From JBCFBK01 sp038562555 (GTDB lineage Bacteria; Bacteroidota; Bacteroidia; Bacteroidales; Prolixibacteraceae), in contig JBCFBK010000023.1 in the NCBI GenBank assembly GCA_038562555.1, forward strand, positions 1 to 64,000: 64,000 nt of DNA. The letters run 5' to 3'. The position numbers and the translations under genes are program-made. Below the pieces are notes generated by a model that was not told where the DNA came from, made no database searches, and saw only the letters and a list, made by a program, of their open reading frames with translations. Shown here piece by piece: positions 17,817 through 26,067 of this stretch. Position 1 is the first letter of the stretch; each line of letters starts with the position of its first letter.

Positions 17817-18401
17817 TTAGCTCAGGAACCAGATCAGGATAACCAGACCTGCATATTCCTTTAAATCGCGGCGGAGGGAGGCAATAGCATTGGAGATATG
17901 GGTTTCGACCGTACGTTTGGACAGGTTCAGTTGCTCTGCTATTTCGTCATTTTTCATCCCCTTGAAACGGCTCATGATAAACACTTCACGGCACCTTTCA
18001 GGAAGGGCATTGACCGCCCTGGTTATCTTTTCCTGCAATTCAGAATCAAGATAGACATCCGGTTCGAAGAGGAGCGATTGCCGGGAAATTACTTTAAGCC
18101 TTTCAATGACTTCCATCTCAATTTTCCGGTGTTTCAGGTAATTGAAACACCGGTTTTTAACTGAAGTAAAAAAATAGGATTTCATCGAATCGGTAAAAAC
18201 CAGATCCATTCTTTTTTCCCAGAGTCTTACGAAAAAATCCTGGACAATTTCTTCAGCTACCGATTGTTCGGCGGTAAATTGAGAAGCAAAAATCACCAGC
18301 CCCGGATAATAACGGCGAAAAGCAACATCGAAGGCCACCCGGTCTCCTTTGCAGATGCGCTCGGTCAATTCCGGTTCCCCTATGTTATCGGTCAGAAGCA
18401 T
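17817..18401 (-). CDS. ECF RNA polymerase sigma-70 factor (FecI-like)
   Basis: This gene encodes a 194-residue ECF sigma factor. Region 2 is visible in FRRYYPGLVIFASQFTAEQS through EEIVQDFFVRLWEKR and SYFFTSVKNRCFNYLKHRK. Region 4 is ALPERCREVFIMSRFKGMKN followed by the helix-turn-helix EIAEQLNLSKRTVETHISNA. A short hydrophobic tail (LVILIWFLS) ends the protein, as is common in Bacteroidota members of this group. It is the first gene of the minus-strand operon and is expected to drive the susC gene once FecR releases it. Confidence 0.94.
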   Translation of the reverse strand: MLLTDNIGEPELTERICKGDRVAFDVAFRRYYPGLVIFASQFTAEQSVAEEIVQDFFVRLWEKRMDLVFTDSMKSYFFTSVKNRCFNYLKHRKIEMEVIERLKVISRQSLLFEPDVYLDSELQEKITRAVNALPERCREVFIMSRFKGMKNDEIAEQLNLSKRTVETHISNAIASLRRDLKEYAGLVILIWFLS

Positions 18402-18566
18402 AGGGTAAAAATAGTAATTCTTTTATTCTGCCATCGGGCAGGCAACCTTTTTAACAGGAATTTAATAGGATGGGATGATCAGGCTGATCGCCTTATTTGC
18501 TTTTTGCGGTATTAGAAAAATGTACTGAGCATAGCCGGAAGGGTCTGTCCTTAAAAGTATGGTATC

Positions 18567-18582
18567 GAGCAAACGATTGCAT
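18567..18582. promoter_or_regulatory. LacI/PurR-type operator, distal site of SusC locus
   Basis: The 16-mer GAGCAAACGATTGCAT is a near-palindrome centred on a CG step. It shares CAAACGATTGC with the sites at 18836-18851 and 43475-43490. It lies about 270 bases upstream of the promoter-proximal copy, which could allow DNA looping between bound repressors. Confidence 0.55.
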
Positions 18583-18835
18583 TTATTACTCCTTATGGGA
18601 TGAATTGTTGACTCGATTTATTTACTCAGGTTAACACTTCCTTCTGGGTTATTATCCTGCCTTGTGCCGGCTAAAATTATTCTATTTCCTCCTTCATTTG
18701 TGCGCATAATTAATTATATTCATGTAATACAGATACATATAGCTTTGTCGTCACCAGGTCGGTTTCTGCCGGTCTTCAATTTTCTTCTTTTAGCAGGGTA
18801 TCGCTTTCAGCGAGTAAAATATAATGAAAATAATC

Positions 18836-18851
18836 ACACAAACGATTGCGT
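18836..18851. promoter_or_regulatory. LacI/PurR-type operator at the SusC promoter
   Basis: The 16-mer ACACAAACGATTGCGT reads, on the other strand, as ACGCAATCGTTTGTGT, two mismatches from the classical PurR palindrome layout. It overlaps the -33 element (TTG at 18846-18848) of the SusC promoter, so a bound repressor should block RNA polymerase. Confidence 0.6.
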
Positions 18852-18876
18852 ATTTAATTTTTATTTCTTAAGTTTG
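18846..18876 (+). promoter_or_regulatory. Bacteroidota-type promoter for the SusC locus
   Basis: TTG at 18846-18848 and TAAGTTTG at 18869-18876 are separated by 20 bases, fitting the TTG-N19/21-TAnnTTTG consensus of the primary Bacteroidota sigma factor. The start codon is 37 bases beyond the -7 box. Confidence 0.7.
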
Positions 18877-18913
18877 TATACACTAAGTTAACTAATAAAC
18901 TATTCTGAAATTT

Positions 18914-21900
18914 ATGAATGATGAATTCTTGAAACGAAAAGTGAAAAACCGGATCAGTGTGATCCTGTTTTTTTTCCTGTTACCCTTTAGCCTGACGGCT
19001 CAGGAGGTGACGGTGAGAGGCCGGGTGATTGATGCTGTTGATCAGCTTCCATTACCCGGGGTTACTGTTCTCGTTAAAACCACTGCAAAAGGTGTTATTA
19101 CCGATTCAAACGGAAATTATGTCCTGTCGGGGGTATCTTCAAATGCTACTCTTGTCTTTACTTTTGTAGGAATGAAACGATTTGAAACATCAGTTTCAGG
19201 AAGAACCGTGATTGATGTGGCTCTTGAGGAAGAAACGGTTGGAATAGAAGAAGTAATTGCCATCGGATATGGTTCGGTTAAGAAAAGCGACCTGACCGGT
19301 TCTGTCGGAAATGTAGAAGTGAAATCCATGGCAAAAGCTCCGGTGGGCTCATTTGCAGAGGCCCTGGCCGGCCGCGTAGCCGGCTTGCAGGTTTCGGCAA
19401 GCTCAGGACAACCCGGAGAAGACATGAATATTTTAATAAGGGGTACCAGTTCGCTGACTCAAAGTACCTCCCCTCTTTTTGTAGTTGATGGCTTTCCCGT
19501 TGAAAACCTGGATCCTTCGACACTCAATCTTGAAGAAATTGAAACAATGACCGTCCTTAAAGATGCTTCTTCTACAGCCATCTACGGTTCCAGGGCAGCC
19601 AACGGTGTTATCCTGATCAACACAAAGAGAGGGATGGTAAGCAAGCCTGTTATTACGTTCAATGCTTCAGTGGGTATCCAGAATAACCGGAAAAAGATGG
19701 ATTTAATGGGACCATATGACTTTGTTAAGTATATCAGTGAACTTCATCCTACACAGCAATATGTGAAAGATTACTTTTTAAATGACAAGACACTTGAAGA
19801 TTACCGGGATGTGGAAGGGATTTATGTTGGTGACCTGGTATTTCGTACCGGTGCTGTAAAGACATACAACTTGTCGATTCGCGGCGGTACCCAAGAAACC
19901 AGATATTCGATTTCAGGCTCGGTTCATGATCAGGAAGGGATTATCATCAATACAGGGTTGAAACGTTACAACGGAAGGGTTACGCTCGATCAGGAAATTT
20001 CCCCGAAATTAAAAACTGGCTTAACGGCCAATTATAGCGGCGTTAACTCTTATGGTCAATCCGTTTCTGCCTTTTCCTCTGCCAATAGTGTATCGAGTAC
20101 CGTTTTGTTCCGGACCTGGGTATACCGTCCCGTTACCCCGGATCTCTCAACCGACATTTTGTATGAAGATGTGGATGAGGACGCCATTTATAGCGGCGAC
20201 GTCAGGGTTAACCCTTTTGTCGACCTTGAGAACCAGCACCAGGTTACCGACGTGGGGCTGCTGGAAGCTAACGGATACCTTAACTACGAAATTATAAAAG
20301 GACTTAACTTAAAAATTACCGGAGGCGTCAGGCGGCAGGTGACACAAGCCGAACGTTTCTACAATTCAAAAACGGCCCAGGGAAACCCGGCTAATCCCAA
20401 TAATGTAAACGGAATATGGGGAAGTCTGTCGACGGCCAATGCAAACGCCTGGATGAATGAATATATCCTTACCTATAATAAGACCTTTGCCAGTGATCAT
20501 GCATTAACCGGTCTGGCTTTGTTTGGTCTGAACAGATATAAATCGGACAGTAACGGCTATTCCAGCAAAATGCTTCCCAATGAATCGCTGGGTATCAGCG
20601 GAATGGACGAAGGCGTAGCATTCGATCCTGTTTCAACTACCTCGGAAAGTTCACTCAGCTCATATGCAACCCGTTGGGATTACAGTTATAAATCGAAATA
20701 CCTTTTCAGTGTGACCTACCGGGCCGACGGTTCCTCCAAATTTGCCGACAACAATAAATGGGGGTATTTCCCCGGCGTTTCAGCAGCATGGAATATGGAT
20801 CAGGAGGGGTTTTTTAAAACGGTATTTCCTTTTATCAGTAATTCCAAAATACGTTTCAGCTACGGGAGCAACGGGAACAACCGGGTGGGAGATTTCGCCC
20901 GCTTTGCCAGGCTCACGCAAAGCCTCGACGGCTATTCCTACAACAATCAAACCCCTACGGGAGCAGTATATGTCTCTGCCATGGCAAACAATGATTTAAA
21001 ATGGGAAAAAACAACAAAGATCGATATCGGGTATGAGATCGGACTGTTTGATAAACGGGTCAACCTGGAAATTGATTTGTACCGGAATACGACCACCGAC
21101 CTCTTGCTAAACTCGCCCCTGCCCCCCACTACCGGATTTAGTTCAACAATCAAAAATGTTGGAAGTCTAAAAAATGAAGGGGTGGAGATAACCCTGAATA
21201 CCGTTAACATACAAAGGCGTTCATTCCGGTGGACCAGTAATTTTAATATCAGCTTTAATAAAAACAAAATCATTGAACTGACCAGAGGACAACAGAATTT
21301 AACTTATGTGGCGGCATACGAGTCACAATACAACACCCCCCTGTACATTTCTGAAATTGGCAATCCCTCCGGGATGATGTATGGCTATGTCTGGGATGGG
21401 AACTATCAGTACGATGATTTCGATAATCCGTCGCCGGGAGTATATCTTCTCAAAAATTCAGTGACGACCAATGGAATGGCACGGGAATCCATTCAACCCG
21501 GCGACATCAAGTATAAGGATACGAACGGAGACTTGGTTGTTAATACCTATGATAAAACCGTTATCGGCAGGGGCCAGCCTATTCATATTGGCGGGTTCAT
21601 GAATAACCTGGTTTTTAAACAATTTTCGCTGAATATATTTCTGCAATGGTCGTACGGGAATCATATTTACAATGCCAACCGGCTTGCCCTGGAAGGAAAC
21701 AGCAACGGACGGCTCAACATGAATCAGTTTGCCAGTTATGTCGACCGGTGGTCGCCGGATAACCAGGACAGTGAGAACTTCAGGGCCGGCGGTCCTGGTC
21801 CTGTTGGGTACCATTCCTCCCGCGTCGTGGAAGACGGCTCCTTCCTGAGGTTAAAAACGGTATCGCTCGATTATTCTCTTCCCCGTTCAATTTGCAGCAA

Positions 21901-22081
21901 ACTGTTTATGACAGATCTGACCGTGAATGTCTCAGCACAGAATTTGTACACCCTGACCAATTATTCCGGACTTGATCCTGAAGTATCTGTCAGCGGGAAC
22001 AAAACTCTGGGTCCGGGTTTTGATTTCTCAGCCTATCCTCAACCCCAGACCATCGTGTTTGGAGTAAAAGCAACATTCTAA
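18914..22081 (+). CDS. SusC/RagA TonB-dependent transporter without STN domain
   Basis: This gene encodes a 1055-residue outer-membrane importer, the first gene of the large plus-strand locus. A signal peptide ending near LLPFSLTAQ is followed by the carboxypeptidase-like domain (VTVRGRVIDAVDQLPLPGVT). The plug comes next (GTSSLTQSTSPLFVVDGFPV, then TMTVLKDASSTAIYGSRAAN), and a barrel ends in a terminal Phe (FGVKATF). Unlike the transporter at 13210-16641 it lacks an STN domain, so it is not expected to signal through FecR; control by the LacI-type operator in its promoter fits that. It pairs with the SusD gene at 22245. Confidence 0.95.
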   Translation: MNDEFLKRKVKNRISVILFFFLLPFSLTAQEVTVRGRVIDAVDQLPLPGVTVLVKTTAKGVITDSNGNYVLSGVSSNATLVFTFVGMKRFETSVSGRTVIDVALEEETVGIEEVIAIGYGSVKKSDLTGSVGNVEVKSMAKAPVGSFAEALAGRVAGLQVSASSGQPGEDMNILIRGTSSLTQSTSPLFVVDGFPVENLDPSTLNLEEIETMTVLKDASSTAIYGSRAANGVILINTKRGMVSKPVITFNASVGIQNNRKKMDLMGPYDFVKYISELHPTQQYVKDYFLNDKTLEDYRDVEGIYVGDLVFRTGAVKTYNLSIRGGTQETRYSISGSVHDQEGIIINTGLKRYNGRVTLDQEISPKLKTGLTANYSGVNSYGQSVSAFSSANSVSSTVLFRTWVYRPVTPDLSTDILYEDVDEDAIYSGDVRVNPFVDLENQHQVTDVGLLEANGYLNYEIIKGLNLKITGGVRRQVTQAERFYNSKTAQGNPANPNNVNGIWGSLSTANANAWMNEYILTYNKTFASDHALTGLALFGLNRYKSDSNGYSSKMLPNESLGISGMDEGVAFDPVSTTSESSLSSYATRWDYSYKSKYLFSVTYRADGSSKFADNNKWGYFPGVSAAWNMDQEGFFKTVFPFISNSKIRFSYGSNGNNRVGDFARFARLTQSLDGYSYNNQTPTGAVYVSAMANNDLKWEKTTKIDIGYEIGLFDKRVNLEIDLYRNTTTDLLLNSPLPPTTGFSSTIKNVGSLKNEGVEITLNTVNIQRRSFRWTSNFNISFNKNKIIELTRGQQNLTYVAAYESQYNTPLYISEIGNPSGMMYGYVWDGNYQYDDFDNPSPGVYLLKNSVTTNGMARESIQPGDIKYKDTNGDLVVNTYDKTVIGRGQPIHIGGFMNNLVFKQFSLNIFLQWSYGNHIYNANRLALEGNSNGRLNMNQFASYVDRWSPDNQDSENFRAGGPGPVGYHSSRVVEDGSFLRLKTVSLDYSLPRSICSKLFMTDLTVNVSAQNLYTLTNYSGLDPEVSVSGNKTLGPGFDFSAYPQPQTIVFGVKATF

Positions 22082-22244
22082 TCACAAGATCTAAAACTGT
22101 ATACAGATGAAACGAGCCATGAGAGTTGTAACTACCACACAGGATGATGATTATGATTGGCAAGTTCCATACGTCGATGTTCACTAAAAAATAGATGAAG
22201 TTTAATACGGGAATTATACACAGTTAATTTGAAAATATAAACAT

Positions 22245-24071
22245 ATGAAAAAAATATATTGTTTGATTCTGACGGCAACACTCCTCTTTTCCTGTACCAA
22301 GGATTTTCTGGAGACGGTTCCGTATGATTCTTTGGCGCCTGAAACCTATTATCAGACGGAAGAGCAGTTGACCTTTGCCAAAGCCGGCGTTTACCATCAT
22401 CTTGGAACTTCTGATTTGTGGGGTACAATTGCAAACTATTTATTGGGCTTTTCCGCCGATGAGGGATATATGAACCGGTCGTCGCTAAATATTGGACCAT
22501 GGAACCTCAATCACGTACCTACGGACGCCTATAATCTGCGTTTCTGGAGGAACCTCTACTATGGGATAAACCGGGCCAATGTGGTTTTGGCCAATGTCGA
22601 TAACAATCAGGAATTAAGCCAGTCGTTTCGCGACCAGGTACGGGGCGAAGTATTGTTTCTTCGGGGATATTACTATTTCCTTCTTGTGCAACACTACGGC
22701 GCGGTTCCTTTAAAAACAGGCCCCACTGTATCAGTTGAAGATGTCGACAGCCCCAATGTGGATGTCAAAACGATCTATGAACAGATCATAGAGGATATGA
22801 CGGAGGCTGAAAAACTGGTGAAAGATATTCCGGAGATTGGCCACGGCGGCCAGGTTAGCAAATCTGCAGTAAGGGGGCTTTTAGCCCGGGTGAACCTGTA
22901 TATGGCAGGAAAGCCTGCTAATGAGGTTTCACGATATGCCGAAGCAAAAAAATGGGCGCAAATGGTGATGGACGACGCAGTAGCGGGTCACTCGCTAAAT
23001 CCCGATTTTTCAAAGGTTTTTATTAATTATTCTGCCGATGCTTATGATATTAAAGAGAGCATCTGGGAAGTTGAATTTTGGGGCAACCGCCTGGACAGTT
23101 ATGTTGAAACAAGTAACATCGGATGGATCAACGGCCCGGCTGTTTCTTCAGCCCAAACCAATACAGGCAGGGCAGACGCATATATGATGATTACATCAAA
23201 GCTGTATAATATCTTCGAACCCGGCGATTTGCGAAAGTTCTGGAGTATAGCATTTTTTACCTACAATTCGTCAGGACCCAATGGGGCTAAAACATTTACG
23301 GCTGAATCGCCAAATGAAGCGCATAAATTTACCCGGTATCCGGCCAAATGGAGAAGAGAACATGAAGTCTTATTGCCGAAACATGCCACGACGACGCCCC
23401 AGAATTTTCCGTTATTACGCTATTCCGACGTGTTGCTAATGTATGCCGAAGCAGAGAATGAGCTGAACGGGCCGACCCCATCGGCTATTGCCGCTGTTAA
23501 CCAGGTACGGCAACGGGCATGGGCTTCCGGAATAAAGAGTATTACCGTCACCAATGGAGGTTCGGGATACACGAGCGCCCCGACAGTTACTTTTTCAGGG
23601 GATGGAGGAGCCGAGGCTACAGCCACAGTTGCCGGCGGTGTCGTTACAGCAATTACCCTGATCCGCGATGCAGGTACATTTTATAAACTGGGCAATTACC
23701 CGTCTCCCCCGACTGTTTCAATAACCGGGGGTGGCGGCAGTGGAGCTGAGGCTGTAACTGAAGTATACATGAAAGAAGAGGCCAACCTTAAACCTTCCGA
23801 TTACGCTTCCAAAGAAAGTTTCCGAACGCTGATTATGAATGAACGGATGCGCGAACTGAGTTTCGAAGGGATGCGTAAATCGGACCTGATCCGCTGGGGT
23901 ATCTTTGTTGAAACCATGCAGGATGTCGGAAATGTTATTGCGGTACAGGCTCCCACTGCTGTCTATAAAAGAGCTTATGCTAATGCAGAACCCAAGCACC
24001 TTTTAATGCCAATACCAAGTGCTGAATTGACCGTAAATGAGGCAATTAAACAAAACCCGGGATGGGAGTAA
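22245..24071 (+). CDS. SusD/RagB-family lipoprotein with an inserted glycine-rich segment
   Basis: This gene encodes a 608-residue lipoprotein (MKKIYCLILTATLLFSCTKD) that binds ligand for the preceding SusC channel. Typical SusD features include FLETVPYDSLAPETYYQTEE, FLRGYYYFLLVQHYGAVPL, LRYSDVLLMYAEAENEL, ERMRELSFEGMRKSDLIRWG and the final QNPGWE. Odd feature: residues of about 431-507 are a Gly/Thr/Val-rich beta-like insertion (NGGSGYTSAPTVTFSGDGG, later PSPPTVSITGGGGSGAEA). It interrupts the conserved stretch between VNQVRQRA and the C-terminal helix region and is not part of a standard SusD. A 163-base spacer separates it from SusC. Confidence 0.94.
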   Translation: MKKIYCLILTATLLFSCTKDFLETVPYDSLAPETYYQTEEQLTFAKAGVYHHLGTSDLWGTIANYLLGFSADEGYMNRSSLNIGPWNLNHVPTDAYNLRFWRNLYYGINRANVVLANVDNNQELSQSFRDQVRGEVLFLRGYYYFLLVQHYGAVPLKTGPTVSVEDVDSPNVDVKTIYEQIIEDMTEAEKLVKDIPEIGHGGQVSKSAVRGLLARVNLYMAGKPANEVSRYAEAKKWAQMVMDDAVAGHSLNPDFSKVFINYSADAYDIKESIWEVEFWGNRLDSYVETSNIGWINGPAVSSAQTNTGRADAYMMITSKLYNIFEPGDLRKFWSIAFFTYNSSGPNGAKTFTAESPNEAHKFTRYPAKWRREHEVLLPKHATTTPQNFPLLRYSDVLLMYAEAENELNGPTPSAIAAVNQVRQRAWASGIKSITVTNGGSGYTSAPTVTFSGDGGAEATATVAGGVVTAITLIRDAGTFYKLGNYPSPPTVSITGGGGSGAEAVTEVYMKEEANLKPSDYASKESFRTLIMNERMRELSFEGMRKSDLIRWGIFVETMQDVGNVIAVQAPTAVYKRAYANAEPKHLLMPIPSAELTVNEAIKQNPGWE

Positions 24072-24102
24072 TCTCAGTATTGAATTCTTAAAACGCAGGA
24101 TA

Positions 24103-25164
24103 ATGAAAAACAAAATATTCAGTTTATTTACAGGCTTGATCCTGAGTGCAGGTTGTACTATGGACCTGGAGGTTGATATACCCACCATTGACGTATCGGT
24201 AGAATCTACCACTGTTCAGGCAGGTCAGGAAATCGTTTTCGGCTTTACAGGCCAGGCGGATAACATCTCTTTCTATTCGGGCGAACTATTTAAAGATTAT
24301 GCTTTTAAAAATGGAAGGATCATCGATGTTGCCAACAAGGGGGCACTGGTTTCTTTTACGTCGGCTGTAAGCGATGGCACCCAGGCAAACCAGTTGTCCG
24401 TATTGTATTCAACCGATTTCAACGGGAATTATACTGATCTTGCCAGCGTAAAGACGGCAACCTGGGTTGATATAACCGGTAATTTTGTATTAGGAACAAG
24501 CGCCACCTTTCTGGCATCAGGTTCACTCGATATTTCAGCGTTAATCGTACCTGGTAAACCCATTTATTTTGCCTTTAAATACGTTAACAGGCCTCAGGTT
24601 GAAAACGGCTGGGCACGTACCTGGATGATTCAGAATTTTACGGTACTGAGCAAGGAAAAACTGGGGACCACAAACCTCACCGTTAGCAGCCAGGTATATG
24701 CCGGATTCCGCATTGTCGACGAAAACCCGGAGAATGCCCCGGCCCGATCAGTGATTACCACCTCAAGGGTTACCTTGTTGGGTAATATTTATAAAGATCC
24801 CGCTGATCCCATCTACGATCCGGAAAACCCCATTTACGACCCGGAAAATCCCATCTATGATCCTGAAAGTGACGACTACGATCCGAATGCAGTATTGCCC
24901 GTTTTTGTTCCATACGATCACAGTAGTCCGTATAACGATCCGTTGAGCGAAAACTGGGCGGTCAGCGCGCCTATTAACATTGATAAAATTGACTTGGGCC
25001 CCGATAAAGCCACAGCTATAAAAAGCAAGGAAACTCAATCCGAAGCGTATAGTTACACCTATTCGGCACCGGGTACTTACCAGGCATACTTCATTATATC
25101 AAATAGTTCAATTGATTTTACCAAAGAGTTAGTTAAAAAGTTTGAGATCACGGTAACTGAATAA
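24103..25164 (+). CDS. DUF5017-type SusE-position lipoprotein with heptapeptide repeats
   Basis: This gene encodes a 353-residue lipoprotein. The start at 24103 is chosen because it gives a lipobox (MKNKIFSLFTGLILSAGC) and has a purine-rich site (GCAGGA) just upstream. The N-terminal part has the layout of DUF5017 domains (VQAGQEIVFGFTGQADNISF, then YSGELFKDYAF), found in proteins encoded directly after SusD. Near residues 236-263 a heptapeptide PIYDPEN repeats three times with a degenerate fourth copy, giving an acidic Asp/Pro/Tyr stretch. The C-terminal part is beta-rich, with STYRAY-like end absent and a final FEITVTE. It is probably a surface ligand-binding protein. Confidence 0.85.
   Translation: MKNKIFSLFTGLILSAGCTMDLEVDIPTIDVSVESTTVQAGQEIVFGFTGQADNISFYSGELFKDYAFKNGRIIDVANKGALVSFTSAVSDGTQANQLSVLYSTDFNGNYTDLASVKTATWVDITGNFVLGTSATFLASGSLDISALIVPGKPIYFAFKYVNRPQVENGWARTWMIQNFTVLSKEKLGTTNLTVSSQVYAGFRIVDENPENAPARSVITTSRVTLLGNIYKDPADPIYDPENPIYDPENPIYDPESDDYDPNAVLPVFVPYDHSSPYNDPLSENWAVSAPINIDKIDLGPDKATAIKSKETQSEAYSYTYSAPGTYQAYFIISNSSIDFTKELVKKFEITVTE
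24808..24891 (+). repeat. 21-bp in-frame tandem repeat (3 copies plus a degenerate one)
   Basis: Three 21-base units at 24808-24828, 24829-24849 and 24850-24870 each encode PIYDPEN or PIYDPES. A fourth unit at 24871-24891 is degenerate (DDYDPNA). Differences are mostly synonymous third-base changes, so the protein sequence is kept while the DNA copies have drifted. Confidence 0.85.
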
Positions 25165-25169
25165 TACGT

Positions 25170-26048
25170 ATGAAATATTTTCTCGCTTTTCTGTTGGTTT
25201 TCACTTCCCTCGTCTGGAATATTGCTTATGCCCAAAAAGAGATTGCTGTTGGTACGAGTGAACCGGATACTCAGGGAGTGCTTGGCACCTATGCCAATCC
25301 GCCGCTTCAGTCAAACAACCGTGTCGATGCGAAAAAGCTTCTCCGGGAACTTCGCGACATTCATGCCAATACCTACAACTGGCTGGTCTGGACAAGACAG
25401 ACCGACTGGGATGACCTGAAACTTTTTCTTCCTTTGGCAGAGAAAGAAAACATCCGGGTATGGGTAACCCTTGTTCCTCCGACGGAATCAAAGCCGATTG
25501 CTAAATACTCTTCCGAACCGTTTGAATTGGATTACGAACGCTGGGCCAGGGAAATCGCATTACTGAGTATGGAATATCCCAACCTGGTTGCCTGGAGCAT
25601 CGACGATTTTGTACACAACCTGAAATTTTATACCCCCGAGTATCTGCAAAAGATATTGGGCAGCGCGTCGTCGGTAAACCCGAAGCTGGCCTTTATTCCG
25701 TGTTGTTATTATAAGCAGGTTACCCCCTCATTTGCGGAAAACTATGGCCATCTGCTCCATGGGATACTGTTCCCGTACCGGGCCGAGTCTCACAGTGCAA
25801 ATTTACAGGATTCGGAATATGTTGAACGGGAGATAGGTAACCTGCGAAAGCTGTTTGGGCCAGGTTGTCCGGTATTTCTCGACATTTATGCCACTGCCCA
25901 CAGTCGCCTGGGAGATTCTACCCCGGAGTATGTCGGCGAAGTCATACAGGCAGGGCGTCAATTCGCTGATGGTGTGTTTATATACTGTCATCAGGATCCT
26001 AAAAAATCACCGGCAAAATATAAGGTGATCAAAAAAGGATTTAACTAA
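25170..26048 (+). CDS. Secreted TIM-barrel-like protein, putative glycoside hydrolase
   Basis: This gene encodes a 292-residue protein with a signal peptide (MKYFLAFLLVFTSLVWNIAYAQ). The sequence alternates predicted strands and helices in the manner of a TIM barrel. It has NIRVWVTLVPPTES, a candidate acidic motif VAWSIDDFVHN and PVFLDIYATAHSRLG toward the end. This resembles small glycoside-hydrolase-like proteins of uncertain family rather than any named GH. It begins five bases after the DUF5017 stop codon, so it is cotranscribed with the SusCD genes. Catalysis is not proven by sequence. Confidence 0.65.
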   Translation: MKYFLAFLLVFTSLVWNIAYAQKEIAVGTSEPDTQGVLGTYANPPLQSNNRVDAKKLLRELRDIHANTYNWLVWTRQTDWDDLKLFLPLAEKENIRVWVTLVPPTESKPIAKYSSEPFELDYERWAREIALLSMEYPNLVAWSIDDFVHNLKFYTPEYLQKILGSASSVNPKLAFIPCCYYKQVTPSFAENYGHLLHGILFPYRAESHSANLQDSEYVEREIGNLRKLFGPGCPVFLDIYATAHSRLGDSTPEYVGEVIQAGRQFADGVFIYCHQDPKKSPAKYKVIKKGFN

Positions 26049-26067
26049 AATGCCATAAACCGCTAAT

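Larger units (their letters stand above)
18402..18913. promoter_or_regulatory. Divergent regulatory region between sigma factor and SusC genes
   Basis: This 512-base region has no gene. It separates the minus-strand sigma-FecR operon from the plus-strand SusC locus. It contains two LacI/PurR-like operator sites (18567-18582 and 18836-18851) and a good promoter (18846-18876) for the SusC gene. The rest is AT-rich with no further recognised element; a TAGCTTTG at 18740-18747 lacks a -33 partner. Confidence 0.7.

Noticed and set aside
18740..18747. TAGCTTTG, a possible second -7 box upstream of the SusC gene.
   Set aside because: No TTG lies at 19-21 bases upstream, and a better promoter is present at 18846-18876.
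22107..22187. A 26-codon open frame between the SusC and SusD genes, beginning MKRAMRVV.
   Set aside because: There is no ribosome-binding site, it is very short and no homologue is known to me. It could arise by chance in the spacer.
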